Shown here: positions 12,630 through 23,611 of the stretch, piece after piece
How positions within the stretch are numbered: position 1 is the first letter of the stretch
How the letters are laid out: each line of letters starts with the position of its first letter
Assembly: GCA_028671895.1 (NCBI GenBank)
Contig: CM053806.1
Span: 25,865,001 to 25,929,000, forward strand
From: Oenanthe sinensis
Lineage: Eukaryota; Streptophyta; Magnoliopsida; Apiales; Apiaceae
Length of the DNA stretch: 64,000 nucleotides
Direction of reading: 5' to 3'
Translations under genes and position numbers: made by a program
Notes under the pieces: model-generated
Told to the model about the DNA's origin: nothing
The model's input: the letters and a program-made list of their open reading frames with translations, nothing else
Database searches by the model: none

Positions 12630-13300
12630 TCTTTTGATAAAAACCTAACTCATAAGACTTCAATATTCCATACAAGGTCTCAAGAGATAGTTTAGTCAAA
12701 TCTCTTCCTTCACTGATTGCAGGGATTTTCTGCTCTAGATGCTCTGAAAGGGTTAGCAAGAATTTCATATTCTTTTCTTTGATTTCATAAAACTTTCCAT
12801 GCAATTGTAGATCATTTATCAATTTGTTGATCCTTTCAAAGACATCAGCTATGCCTTCATTTTGTTTTGACATAAATGCCTCATATTATGAACATGAAGT
12901 AGTTTTTGGTTATCTCTAACCTCTTCAATGCATTCACAAAGAATCTCTATTGTTTCCCAAATGTTCTTGGCAAAGATGCAGTTGACAATGTTATTGTACA
13001 TAACAATATCTAATGACTCTATTAGTATGAGCATTAAACTGCTGCTAAGAGACGTCTTCCCCTTTTTTGTGTTTGTGCTGTGCAAGATCCTTGGGTATCC
13101 ATGTTGCTGGTATCACTTCAGATTCACTACAGTAGTTGTTTCAGGAACTAGGGTCACAAGCATGAAGGGTCTATTCTTTAAGATTTCATGATACATTGAG
13201 TTTGTAGCCCTAGTGTACAACAATATTTTTCTTTTCCATAAATTATAGTTTTATCTGTTAAATGGTAGAATCTTGATACTACTACTTTTTTGTGAAATCA
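12630..13300 (-). pseudogene. gag N-terminus of the older minus-strand copia element
   Basis: On the minus strand, from about 13300 downwards, the translation shows the copia gag N-terminal pattern: Y-N-L-W-K-x-K near the start, a block with V-N-C-I-F-A-K, then L-N-D-L-Q-L-H-G-K and a block ending L-K-S-Y-E-L. It needs at least one frame change near 12850-12870 and contains stops. The E1 insertion cuts it at 12629; the remainder is at 1-436. It lies just downstream, on the minus strand, of its own PBS and LTR. Confidence 0.8.
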
Positions 13301-13336
13301 TTTTAATCATTTACTATTTGTATATTGGCAGCATGA

Positions 13337-13348
13337 GCTTTGATACCA
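13337..13348 (-). other. primer-binding site of the older minus-strand element
   Basis: On the minus strand the sequence reads TGGTATCAAAGC, a one-base variant of the initiator tRNA-Met site, two bases inside the LTR boundary at 13351. Confidence 0.8.
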
Positions 13349-13350
13349 CT

Positions 13351-14514
13351 TGTTATGAATGAATCCACCAAACTTATGCAGAGGGGGTGAATGAATAAGT
13401 TGTCTTCTTTTACTTTTCTTTGTTTGATTAGCTTGTAATCATAATTGATGTATTAAGATATTGAATTAAAAACATTACACAGCCGAAATTACTTTTAAAC
13501 TAATATTGTATTAGAATGAATCTACTACAATCTGAAATTCAAGACTGAATTTCAGCTTTTTGTTCTTGATGAGAGAAAATAAGGTAATACAATTTTTATT
13601 ACTCAGATATGTTGAACAATGAAGCAATTTATTCAACTTAATACACGACATATCCTATAACACATGGTTTATTGAACTAGTTGCTAAAACTAGAAATAGA
13701 CAAAGTATACTTTAAAAACTAGTACATTCTATTTCTAACTTAGACTTAGTACAAGACAAATCTAAGACTTAGTACAAGACAAATTACTGATCATGTCTCT
13801 TATCTTTTGTCATTCTGTCTTGTTTCACTTCAAGCTTCAATTGTAGATTTGTCACATTCATGCCCATGTTTGACCATAGTTAAGCATGACCGGTGCTTCT
13901 TATACTTGACTATTGCTTCTACAAGTTTCCATGAAATATGTAACCTTCACACTTCTCGACATGTTCAATTATGATACTACTCGATATGATTTTTTGAAGA
14001 CTTAACGACATGCTTGATTTCAGACTTCACGACAAGCTTGTTTCTCTGACTTCACGACATGCTTGAATTTTGACTTCATGAAAATCTTGTTTTCTTGATT
14101 TCACGACATGCTTGTTTTTCTGACTTCATGACATGTCTGATTCTGGACTTCACGACATATCTAATTTTCTGACTTCACGACAAGATATGTTCTTGAATTC
14201 ACAACAACTTGATTTCTTGACTTCATGATAACTTGATTATGGAGTTCATGACAGCTTGCCTTAGACAAATTTTTCATCTCTGCAATTCTTATTTTCTGTC
14301 ACCTTATTATTGTTGCTGCTTGAAGAATTAATATTGAACCTTTTCCAGACTTTATTTGATGATCTCATAACAATCTTGAATTACAATCTGAGAATTTATC
14401 ATAGTAAATTACCATTAGAGCTAAGTCCTTGAAATCCTATATAAGATGTTTCTAGCTAAGATTTTACAACAGAAATATAAGTATTAAATAGTGTAGGCTT
14501 GTCTTGATCCAACA
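13351..14514 (-). repeat. 5' LTR of the older minus-strand copia element
   Basis: On the plus strand it runs from TGTTATGAATG to GATCCAACA (1164 bp), so on the minus strand it begins TGTTGGATC. The middle (about 13960-14250) is a degenerate array built on CTTCACGACATGCTTG-like units. Its partner LTR is outside the window. The LTR relic at 50614-51490 is related along its length. Confidence 0.75.
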
Positions 14515-15045
14515 CTTATGCATTTGTCATTTATATCTGTAGAACTCCTTTATTTAGCTGAGTCCCTATCTCTTGAACTCCTCTAGTTTTGAATGTTCTT
14601 CTGCACTTGTCGACATCTTCAATGTAACAATCATCCTAAGACTTCTTGATACAATGATAATGCATGTCACTAACTCTATTTCTGTACATACCTTATAAAT
14701 TCTCGATATACACTTCACTGCACAACCACTTTTTCAAATTCAACTATGTAAGCCTCTCGATATAAATAAATTTCTAACTTCTCGAATTATCTGTATCTAA
14801 ACTATAGAACATAATTTCGACTTTACAATATAATGGAACCATTGATGACTTCACTATAGCACATAATTTGGACTTCTCGATATCTACCTAATACAATTTC
14901 TTCATTTCTGCATTTTTTTTCTTTTTGCCTTGTACTCCTGCTACTTGAATAATTTTTCAAACTTCTTACAAGACTTTTATTTGATGATCACATTTATTTA
15001 CAACTTGAATTACATAGAGGAAACTGATTAGAAAATTATATGGTA
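14515..15045 (-). repeat. relic LTR, same superfamily as 13351-14514
   Basis: It shares CTTCTCGA-type repeats and a distal block (TTTATTTGATGATCACA) with the adjacent LTR (TTTATTTGATGATCTCA near 14348). The simplest reading is an older LTR fragment into or beside which the minus-strand element inserted. Boundaries are approximate. Confidence 0.5.
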
Positions 15046-16330
15046 AAATGAATTTTAATTCTATTTTTCTACATTTTTTTTTACTAGGGAACTACTCCAC
15101 ATTTTGTGAGATTACAAACCCTACATTTATTTACACACCCATTTACCAGTTGAGCCACCCTAGTGGGGCTATTTTTTTCTACCTATTTATATATGTACTA
15201 ATTGGGTTTGGTTAATCAAATAATCCAATTTGTTATATAACTAGCTCAATGCTAATTCTAGTCCGATATTCATTAAAGTCCAATATAAAAGTATATATGT
15301 CTTGCATCACTTTTATAAAATATAATTCTAAAAAGAATTAAATTTATTTTTTTCTCAATAATATTACTTTAAAATAAAATATTCACATTTTGGAATCAAA
15401 ACAATTTGAGTGGTATCTCCGAATATTATCTCTTAAAATTATTCCACCACTATAATATATTCTAATATTCCAATCTATCTTATAATTATCTCAAAAAGTT
15501 TTTCTATATTATCATTCATCCCATTAAATTATGAATTAATTCTAAAATTCAATAGAAAATTTATCAAAATTTTCTTAATTTAAACTCCATTCTTTGTAAA
15601 AATTATTATAAAAGGAATTTGACATAAATTTTTTATGAATTTCACATTCTTACTTCGCATTTTCAACTGATAATATAAAATATTTAGAGAGATAATAGAT
15701 TTAGGCACAAAGTTTAGTACTTGTAGTATAATTTAAATTTTTTATTTTTTTGTATGATTTTCATAGACAATTGACGTAAAAATTATTGATGATGCGTGAT
15801 TTTCAAATATTAAATGTATGCATATTAAATATTTTAGAATTTTATTTTCATTATAAATTTTTTATAAGATTTAATTTGTTTAAAATATTTTAATTAAAAA
15901 GTATGTAATAAATTTGATTTTTAAGAATATTCTATTCAAATTTTTATTTCGAAATATAATATTTTATATATATCCAGTATATTCTCTCTTAATATAATAA
16001 GAAAGATTTTGTCATAATAAAAAATAAAATAAAAATAATCAAACAAATTTAATTAAAATGACATACGTGCAAAACAAAATTATGGAAGATTATTTTCCAT
16101 TCAATAAAACATGTCACTATTACATAATTATTACATATTCAGAAAATGAAAAATGCAAGTTGACACTTTGCAACCAATACAACCATCAGAAACCAATTCT
16201 TCCTGACAACATATTTGATTTTTATCAAAATTTTCAAGGTGCTTTATGCATACATGGTTATGAGATGTATAAATAAACTTTCCATTATATTCAAGTAAGT
16301 TTTTGGCAGAAAACTTAACGAAATTTAATG
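15046..16330. other. AT-rich intergenic DNA, no gene seen
   Basis: The sequence is very AT-rich with many short homopolymers. The few small ORFs (for example at 16058-16276) show no recognisable domain or codon pattern. I see no RNA gene or repeat structure worth calling. Confidence 0.6.
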
Positions 16331-16333
16331 ATT

Positions 16334-16860
16334 CTAAAGTTGTTTCAAGAGAAGACTTAAAGTAGGAAAAGAAAGTAATAATGATAAATCGTTATAAGCT
16401 TCTTCTGTATCACCTGCACCAAAAGCCAACTCAAAAAGAATATATTGTAAGTGTGACAAACCATGCCCTTGAATAGATAGTTGGTGCAGAACATGTAACC
16501 CATCATTGATATCCATTTGGTACCGCCACATTGCCATACTTGTTAAGTAAAAAACTCCATCATGAATACCAAATTCATGCAAATAGTGCATGAATGGTAA
16601 AAAAGTATCATCCCAATTGAGTAATGAAAAAAAAGGAGAAAAATTCAAACTATTTAGAAGCTCATAAAATTCATTTGGATTTAAAGAAACTTGGAGAGCT
16701 TCAATAAGATTATAGTCATTTTTAAATCAACTGACTGAATTAAGGTTTGTAGAATAAGATATGATATAAGATGGTAGACTGCCATATCGAATTTGAAAGA
16801 TACTGAACACTATGAGAGAATGTATATTTTGGCGAGTATATCTGATATGAAAAGCAGGTC
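16334..16860 (-). pseudogene. F-box-like (At2g35280-type) C-terminal relic
   Basis: The minus-strand ORF at 16648-16334 (104 codons) contains a pattern seen in the tail of plant F-box proteins of the At2g35280 type: a Phe/Leu-rich helix, then an A/G-x-x-D-G-V-F-Y-L-like block, D-I-N-D-G-L-H-V-L-H-Q-L, and a repeat-like H-L-Q-Y-I-L-F-E-L. Similar sense can be read upstream to about 16860 with a frame change. The F-box itself is not visible and no start is convincing, so it is probably a gene fragment. Family assignment is tentative; I recognise the pattern by eye only. Confidence 0.35.
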
Positions 16861-17632
16861 TATATATAATCAAAATTCCAGTCATGAATTTTATTGGTCA
16901 TTATCTAAAATTTGATTTTTGTTATATTTTCAATAATATCAAACAAAGGAAACAATTCTTTTTTCATAGATGTATTTAAAATCTTTTCAAAAAATTTCTT
17001 ACATAAATTATGGTATTAGAAATTATTTTTGGTTTGGTTGGGCTGAATTCATTTATTTTTTTTTATATTATTTTACTGATTAGGTCAGTATCTCGAGTCG
17101 ATATTTTTCTTCGGGTGATTTTTTTTTTTTATAAATTGTGAAATTATTCAGTAAAATTTTTATTATGAAATTACAGAATAATTTGGGAATTTTTAAAATT
17201 ATATATTAATTAGAAAAATTTCTATTTTATTAAAATTATTAATTTCAATTTATTTCGGGATTTTAGAAACTCCTTTAGTATTTTATAGGTACCAAGTTTT
17301 ATTTTAAGTAAATTATTTGAAAATTCAAAATTTAGTATTTTTATATTTTTGAATATTTGAAATATTTAAATATTTTGAAAAGTTATTATTTTTAAGTCGT
17401 TTTAAAAATAATAAAATTTATATTTTACCATAAAATATATTCATGTATTCTTGAGATTATTTAAAATTATTTAGAGATTAAACGTGATATTAAAATAATT
17501 TTTAGAAATATATTTTTAGAAATGATAAAGGTTTCAAAAACAGTTTATATATTTATCATATCTTCCCATACATATCGCTACCCCAATATTTTTCCCCAAC
17601 CCTGTTCTCCCCTCCCCTGCACATCAGCCGCG
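16861..17632. other. AT-rich decayed sequence, no gene seen
   Basis: Long A/T stretches with repeated TTTTAAAATTAT-like words, turning pyrimidine-rich after 17580. It resembles decayed LTR or intergenic DNA, but no ends can be set. Confidence 0.4.

Positions 17633-17664
<32 letters not shown>
17633..17664. repeat. 32-bp poly-C tract flanked by GCGC/GCGG
   Basis: An uninterrupted run of 32 C sits between CAGCCGCG and GCGGTTTAA. The minus strand is G32, which can form stacked G-quadruplexes. Exact length may be affected by sequencing error in a homopolymer. Confidence 0.9.
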
Positions 17665-17665
<1 letters not shown>

Positions 17666-17742
17666 CGGTTTAATACACGCGCAGAACCCCCTCCCCCTTC
17701 TTCTGTCCCGCAGCTGCTCCTCCGCTTTGTGTCTATATGTTA

Positions 17743-17773
<31 letters not shown>

Positions 17774-17774
17774 T
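17743..17774. repeat. (TG)n/(TA)n compound microsatellite
   Basis: About nine TG units run directly into about seven TA units. Confidence 0.9.
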
Positions 17775-17873
17775 GATAAATAAACCAATAACATAGACTT
17801 TAAAAAGGGTAAACCCTTAGCATCCGGTACATGACTACATGATACCTAGACATGACATATGAAAGCAAAAGGG

Positions 17874-19141
17874 CTAAAATGTAAATAAACCTATAGTTAG
17901 GCCATCTTCGTACTTTGCCATTTCTAGAAGCACTTCTTCTACATCCATAAACCTGTTAAAAGATTCAAGGTCATGCTCATGCACTTGTTGTTGAGATGGG
18001 AACACCCCATTCTTCTGCGATTCACCTGATTTACTATACGGGATGGTTTGAGTGCACAGAAAAGTGTCAAGCCTTTCTCACCCTGCATTCTCCGAGACAT
18101 CTTTAATACAAATACCTTTATAGAGCTCCATGTCTAAATCTGGTGTCGCCTTACCAAATTCATATGACAAGCCCAAAAGTGGCCCATTGTTGAGAATCTC
18201 TACTGCCGCTTTGCTGAATAATCCATCTGCATAGAAAGAGAAATTTGCAAAAAAAATTCCTTACCTTTGGAGTTGACCTGTGGCTCTGTTACTTTAGGTA
18301 GGTTTGCCTTCACTTCATTGAAGACTGTGTTTATTTGCACTTGAACATACACCTTGTGCTCTTGTATAGGTTAATAAGTTGCTTCACCAAAATTCGTAGG
18401 CGCCTGCAGTTCTGTCTCCATCAAATAACTATCTATTGGCTCCATAGAGGGAGCTTCTGTACCCACTATCTCACCGTTACCAAAGTTGTTAGGAATGACC
18501 ATGTCTGGGAATGGCCAAGCTAAGCCCATATCTCTGTCGAGGTAGTATTGTAGGTTACCAAAGATTCCTGGTACTTCCATAAAGTAAGGCATGTTTTCCA
18601 TTCCGTACATTGCCATGTACTCTGCCGTTCTATTCATTTCTTCTACAATCAGTGAAACTCTTCTAACAGTAACTCTCTCTTTGTAATGATTTTCATGAAG
18701 CATGTTAAACTGGAGTAACACTTCCTCGAGCTCTTCCTTCACAAAGATTTCATCTTGAAACTTCATCATTTCAAAAGCCTCTCCATCACTTAGTTCCACA
18801 TGGGTCTTATCTTTTTTCATCTTATGAGCATGTACCAACCCTGCTTGTATCCCCCATAGTAGTGCTTGAATACCGTTCATGTTGTGCATTATCCCCATTG
18901 CACCCCAAAGCATCTCCCCTCCCTAGTCTCTAATTATGGCTCCCACTCCATTAGAATTTCCATTTGGAAGTGGGTTCTCATCGGTTACACATAAAACACT
19001 TATCTTGACAAACTCGTCCCGGTGGGGGGTGGGGGTTTCCATGCAAACTCCATTTTTAACTTGGTGAGATATAGGTATTTTAGGAGAGTATGCGTAAGAG
19101 AGACGTTGATGTAGTGCAATATACAGTTTAGAGCAACTCAT
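17874..19141 (-). pseudogene. RNase H-like (RVT_3-type) plant gene, decayed
   Basis: From ATG at 19141 the minus strand reads a block with V-K-I-S-V, E-N-P-L-P-N-G-N and G-V-G-A-I-I-R-D, then a helix ending W-G-I-Q-A-G-L, an E-L-S-D-G-E-A core and a block with R-V-S-L-I-V-E-E-M-N-R-T-A-E-Y. This is the pattern of plant RNase H-type domains used in non-LTR elements and in stand-alone asterid proteins. The frame is broken by TAG at 18923-18925, TAA at 18371-18373 and TGA at 18078-18080. Between the last two, an 8-T homopolymer (18249-18256 on the plus strand) shifts the frame; skipping 38 nt here (GTAAGG...GCAG) also restores it, but that is too short for a normal plant intron. The tail continues as plausible coding to TAG 17874. 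Most likely a pseudogene. Confidence 0.6.
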
Positions 19142-19250
19142 ATATGCATGTGTATATAGTGTAATATTTGCCTTGGGAGAAAAAGAATTTTGTGTTGGAG
19201 ATTACAAACATCTGCAATGTGTTCATTTCCCATGCATAAAACGTCTAGCC

Positions 19251-19300
19251 ACTATTTTCATCCTTAGCATCTATGACTATTTTCATCCTTAGCATCTATG
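19251..19300. repeat. 25-bp tandem duplication
   Basis: Two perfect adjacent copies of a 25-bp unit beginning ACTATTTTCATCC (19251-19275 and 19276-19300), upstream of the RNase H-like pseudogene. Confidence 0.9.
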
Positions 19301-19799
19301 GAGTGTTGCATGCCTGGGCTTTGCATTTTATTATAGTTTCTAGAGCTGGCACCTTTGCATTTTTGTCGGGACCTTCTAATGGCCTGTTGGAGGCTGTTCA
19401 AAAAGAAAACCACCCCACTGCACACCCACAAGTCCAATGAGAACAAACCAGCCCACTACAAAAACCACTGCTAACCAGTGCAAGTAAGTGTATAAGCATA
19501 TTTAAATCTTCCAAAATTCATTACTTACAAATCATGCATCCAATATTCGATATCTATATATATAAATGACTAGCTCTTCAAGGCCTACACATGGATATAA
19601 ATTTGGATGAATTTTGAAAAGAAAATTTTCTGGACAGGTTTTCCTTTTTAATTTATTTAGAAGTATAGAAGTGGAGTTTGATGTTTCTGAGAAAGCTAGG
19701 GGGCAATACAACACGTGTTTGTGCATAAATATTAATTTTGGATATTTCCAAGCATATTTTTCGGACAGTAGAAAAGACTCGTAGGATAGACAGAGTTGA
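19301..19799. other. intergenic, no gene seen
   Basis: Small ORFs on the minus strand have no recognisable content. No repeats beyond simple AT runs. Confidence 0.5.
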
Positions 19800-21982
19800 T
19801 TTTATGGTAAGGATTTTGATATTTCAGTTTGACACTTGTAAATATTAGATCATATTAGTTTATTGATATTAATTTCATAATTTTTAGAATTTGTTTTTAT
19901 ACTCCGGGAAGTTCTCTATTGGCCTGATTTTAGGGTTTCGAGGGTCGTGTTCTTCATTTTTTGCAAATTTATGTGTATATGTATAATTTTATTTTTGTTT
20001 TAAATTTGTTAGTTTTATTTTAGTATAGTTGGATTGTATTGTTTATGACTGATTTTGAGGAGATGTGACCCCGGGAAAAGTCCATTTTACAAAAACGTTA
20101 TTTTGAAAATTTTTCTTTTAATAAAATATTTATTTCAAGTTTCAATTATTATTTGATTAAAAATATGAATTATTTAATTATTTTGAAAAATCATTTATTA
20201 AATATGATTAATAAATAATTAATTTGAATAATCATTTAATTTAATTATTAATTAATTTATTCTAACTAATTAAATATTAATTGATTCATTTATCAGTTTT
20301 AAATGCAAAAATTATTTTTGTAATTAGAAAAATAATCCGGACTTTAGAAAAATAGTTTTAAAATCAAAATTTCCTTACGAATCCGGATTAAATATTTTAT
20401 AAAATATTTTAGTGATCCAATAATTATCTAAAAAGGGTAATAATGATCCGATTCAAGCCTAAAATTATTTTAAAAATGTTGTGTATTATGTTTAAGTGTT
20501 TAATTTGATAACGTCATCGAGAGTAGACGTTATAAGTCTTAAAGTATGAATTAAAATTCTCAGTTTATATTCCTTTTTCTTTGATGACTAATTGTCAATT
20601 TATATTCGAGTCTCGAAGTTTAATTGTTAGTCTCGAGAATTAAATGTTGATTTATATTCGAGTCTCAAGGATTAATTGTCGTTTTATATTCGAGTCTCGA
20701 GATTTAATTGGTTGTCTCGAGGATTAAGTCTTGTAATTATATTTCTTTGTCGATGATTAGAATAAAGGTTTGAGGATTAAATGGTCATTGAGTTTATATT
20801 TTATTTATTGATTTGTTTGGTTTGACTGTGAGGTATTTTAACACCGGGGAAACGCCCACTTTCGTAAGGGACATTTCCAGTTTTCTTTTGATAGGAATCT
20901 GTCTGTGATAAGTGTATAAGTATAGTTAAGTTATAAACGCTTGTAGAATATAGCGATATACTTCAAGGACTAAAGTACTGTCTTATATTTAAATATAAAA
21001 ATAGATACGCGAACTCGATCTCGATAGACTCGTAGCAACCGCATGAGCGTCAGATCAAAGAATTATTAAATGGTGATACAATGAGACGGAAGAAGGAAAT
21101 AGTTGTGTTACTTCGACTGTACATAATTGTTAATGACCAAAGGCAAGTATTTTATCCTTGTTCATCCTAAACACTTTTATTTTAGTTGCATTTATTCATA
21201 TCATGATAAATAGCTATTGTTCAGAGTTATTTATGAATCTTAAATTTTTATTACGAAATAAAATGGTTTGACATCAATACCAATGATATTAGAGAGTTGA
21301 TTTAAATAAACATACCATATACGGTATTATAGTAGTAAATAATGGGATGTGGTATTTATTTGAAATATAAGTATGTCGACTATTCCGGTTGCTCTATTGT
21401 GGATTAGACTGTAGCGTAAGGGGCCAACTATTTGGTCCAGCATGTTTAAGAGGATATGGTATCCATTCCATCTTCTTATAGGCTAATATGTGCCTATGGT
21501 ACCTTATATGAAATCCAGGTTATTTCCAGGTTATAGCATTGTATAAATTGGTCATATTGTTTTTGAATCATGTCCAGTGGACAATAGTGGTGTGAGTGTT
21601 ATGTCTAATCCATCATGCCAGTTTGGCTATTATAAAATGTGATTTAGCAGTTGATTTGTTTTACGATATATACTGTGATTGATGTGACGTTTATAAACTA
21701 TTTTGATTACTGGTTATTTATCGTTACTCGTTCATCTTGATGTTATTTAAAAAGTTTATTATATACTTGTTGAGCATTTCTTTAACTTACTCATGCTTTT
21801 CATCATACACTTTTTCCGATAGTATAAGAAATAAATATTAGCCTTTTAGAAAAAGTAGACAGATAAAACTTATCCGTGTAGCTCGGAAGGAGGAAGTAAG
21901 ATGCCCTTACGAAGACGTTTTGATCCAGAAAGTCTGTATCTGGTGTAAGTTTTATTTACATATTGATATGTAATATATATAT
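19800..21982 (+). repeat. decayed LTR-like sequence, left part (split by E2)
   Basis: A long, AT-rich non-coding block with features I associate with plant Ty3-type LTRs: GTGACCCCGGGAAAAG near 20065, ACACCGGGGAAACGCCC near 20840, and TACTTGTTGAGCATTT followed by CTCATGCTTTTC near 21760. It continues across the E2 insertion at 36214-36604. A tandem block with TTTATATTCGAGTCTC units occurs at about 20590-20740. The left end cannot be set and no internal region is attached, so a solo or truncated LTR is the best guess. Confidence 0.4.
21978..21982. repeat. target-site duplication TATAT, left copy (E2)
   Basis: TATAT precedes the E2 5' LTR and follows the 3' LTR at 36209-36213. The site is a TA repeat, so the match is less informative than for E1, but spacing and LTR ends agree. 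Confidence 0.7.
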
Positions 21983-23323
21983 TGTAAAGCATAATGTAAC
22001 GTAGTATGTAATAGTGATAACAATAACTCAACTAAGAAACAAAGACAGACAAATAATACTAATATGCAGCACAGGAATCCAGAAGGACATAATCAAGAAG
22101 ATAATACATTCATCATTGTTGTACATTCAAGTTAGAAGAATTACTGAACGTCAGGGATAGAAGTTCATTAACATGTTCAAGCCTCAGTGACAAATAAGAG
22201 TTCAGAAGACTTCATACTAAAGACAGAGCAGTGATCCATGTGTAATTGTCTAAGGGTTTCAGTGATAAGAAGCAATGCAAAAGTCCAGGGTTTATCAGCT
22301 GAAAAAGAACAGAGATTAAGGAAATTCATTCAAGTGTTAGTCGTTTGTGAACCAGACCAGTGCACTAAGCGTCAGCACAACAAGAAGAGAATTATCTTAA
22401 TTAATCAGAAGAAAATCAGTTGATCAAGCCAAGCCAAAAGAGTGAAGCAAAGTGGTAATTACTTGAAGAATTCAAGAAATATGCTAAGGCAAGTATTACT
22501 GCATTTGGTGGCATTAATACTCTTGAAGCAATGGAGAGGCGCAACATATATTTCCAAGGTGCAAGAAATGTCTAAGGGAAGTATGAGTGGCGCCTACACA
22601 GTGCAATGAGTGTAGGCGCAACTAAACTAACAAAGCACAAGAAAATAGCTGCACTTAGAATCTAAGTGGTGAGTGGCGCCTGCACTAGGAACTCAGTGTG
22701 CAGGCGCAACATAACTACTCCAGGCGCAAGGAAATTCTAAGGCGAAGTGTGTGTGGCGCCTATACAGGGGAACTACTGTATAGGCGCAACAAATAAGTTA
22801 AGGCGCAAAGGAAAAATATTCTAAGGCAGTAAGTGGCGCCAACACAGGGCTTACAGAGTAGAGGCGCAACTCACATACTCGGCGCAACTCAAGACTTCAG
22901 CCTCAACAAGCCTCAAGTGGCGCCTCTACACCATTACCACTGTGTAGGCGCCACTCAGGACTTAAGCAATTGTGGAATTAAATTCCAAGAAGACTGCAAA
23001 TATATATGGGTTCAAATCAATTGTTTTAATTGGTTATCATCTTCAAGCTATCAACAAATACAGCCGGGAAGCTCCATTAAAGACACTCATTTATATCTCC
23101 CAACTGTAATTGTTGTAATATTATTTTGAACCCACTGCAGCTAATCATTTGATTAGATTTGTAGCACCCCAGGGATTTAATAATAACTTGTTATTTCCCA
23201 GCTTTGTGTTTTATTTACTACCAAGCTCATATCATATAAAAACACAAACACTTCCGCAAAACAAAGTTGAAAATCTACAACATCATATTCAACCCCCCTT
23301 CTATGATGATTTTGGACCTAACA
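21983..23323 (+). repeat. E2 5' LTR (1341 bp)
   Basis: It begins TGTAAAGCATAATG and ends GGACCTAACA, two bases before the PBS. It contains five GTGGCGCC hairpins. Short ORFs inside (for example at 22238 and 22833) recur in the 3' LTR only because the LTRs are copies of each other. Confidence 0.95.
22587..22954 (+). repeat. hairpin array in E2 5' LTR (5 units)
   Basis: Units at 22587-22622, 22673-22710, 22753-22790, 22833-22870 and 22917-22954 each start GTGGCGCC and end GGCGCAAC (the last ends GGCGCCAC). Inner stems pair: CCTACAC with GTGTAGG, CCTGCAC with GTGCAGG, CCTATACAG with CTGTATAGG. Loops are unrelated. Stray GGCGCAA half-motifs lie between units. Confidence 0.9.
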
Positions 23324-23325
23324 AT

Positions 23326-23337
23326 TGGTATCAGAGC
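23326..23337 (+). other. E2 primer-binding site (initiator tRNA-Met)
   Basis: TGGTATCAGAGC, two bases after the 5' LTR. Confidence 0.9.
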
Positions 23338-23611
23338 TTGTTGATTGACTTTACAAATCAAGATCCAAAAATAGTTTTTCTAAAAAGTGCATTTTTAGAT
23401 CTAGAAAAATTTATCTTGAATTTTCTTTTATTTTTAAAAGAAAATTCAATTTCGAATTTTTCATTGATTTTAAATTCACTAAATTTTAAAAAGCTATCAA
23501 TCATCAAGAATTCGAATTAAAATTAAATTCTCAATATTTAATTTTTTATTTGAATTGATTTTAATTTTTGAGAAATTAATTATTTCTTAAGATTTAAAAT
23601 TCTTAACAACC

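Noticed and set aside
16058..16276. 72-codon plus-strand ORF in AT-rich DNA
   Set aside because: No recognisable domain, unusual composition, no flanking gene signals.
17522..17776. 84-codon ORF with a poly-Pro run
   Set aside because: Created by the C32 tract and flanking microsatellite; no protein features.
18227..18264. 38-nt intron in the RNase H-like gene
   Set aside because: GT-AG ends restore the frame, but it is shorter than normal plant introns and contains the T8 run; a homopolymer frameshift is simpler.
22587..22954. CRISPR-like array
   Set aside because: Units are inverted repeats with variable stems, not identical direct repeats with unique spacers, and this is plant nuclear DNA.
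22238..23129. Short ORFs in the E2 LTR that recur at 35143-36014
   Set aside because: Their conservation only reflects that the two LTRs are copies of one sequence.
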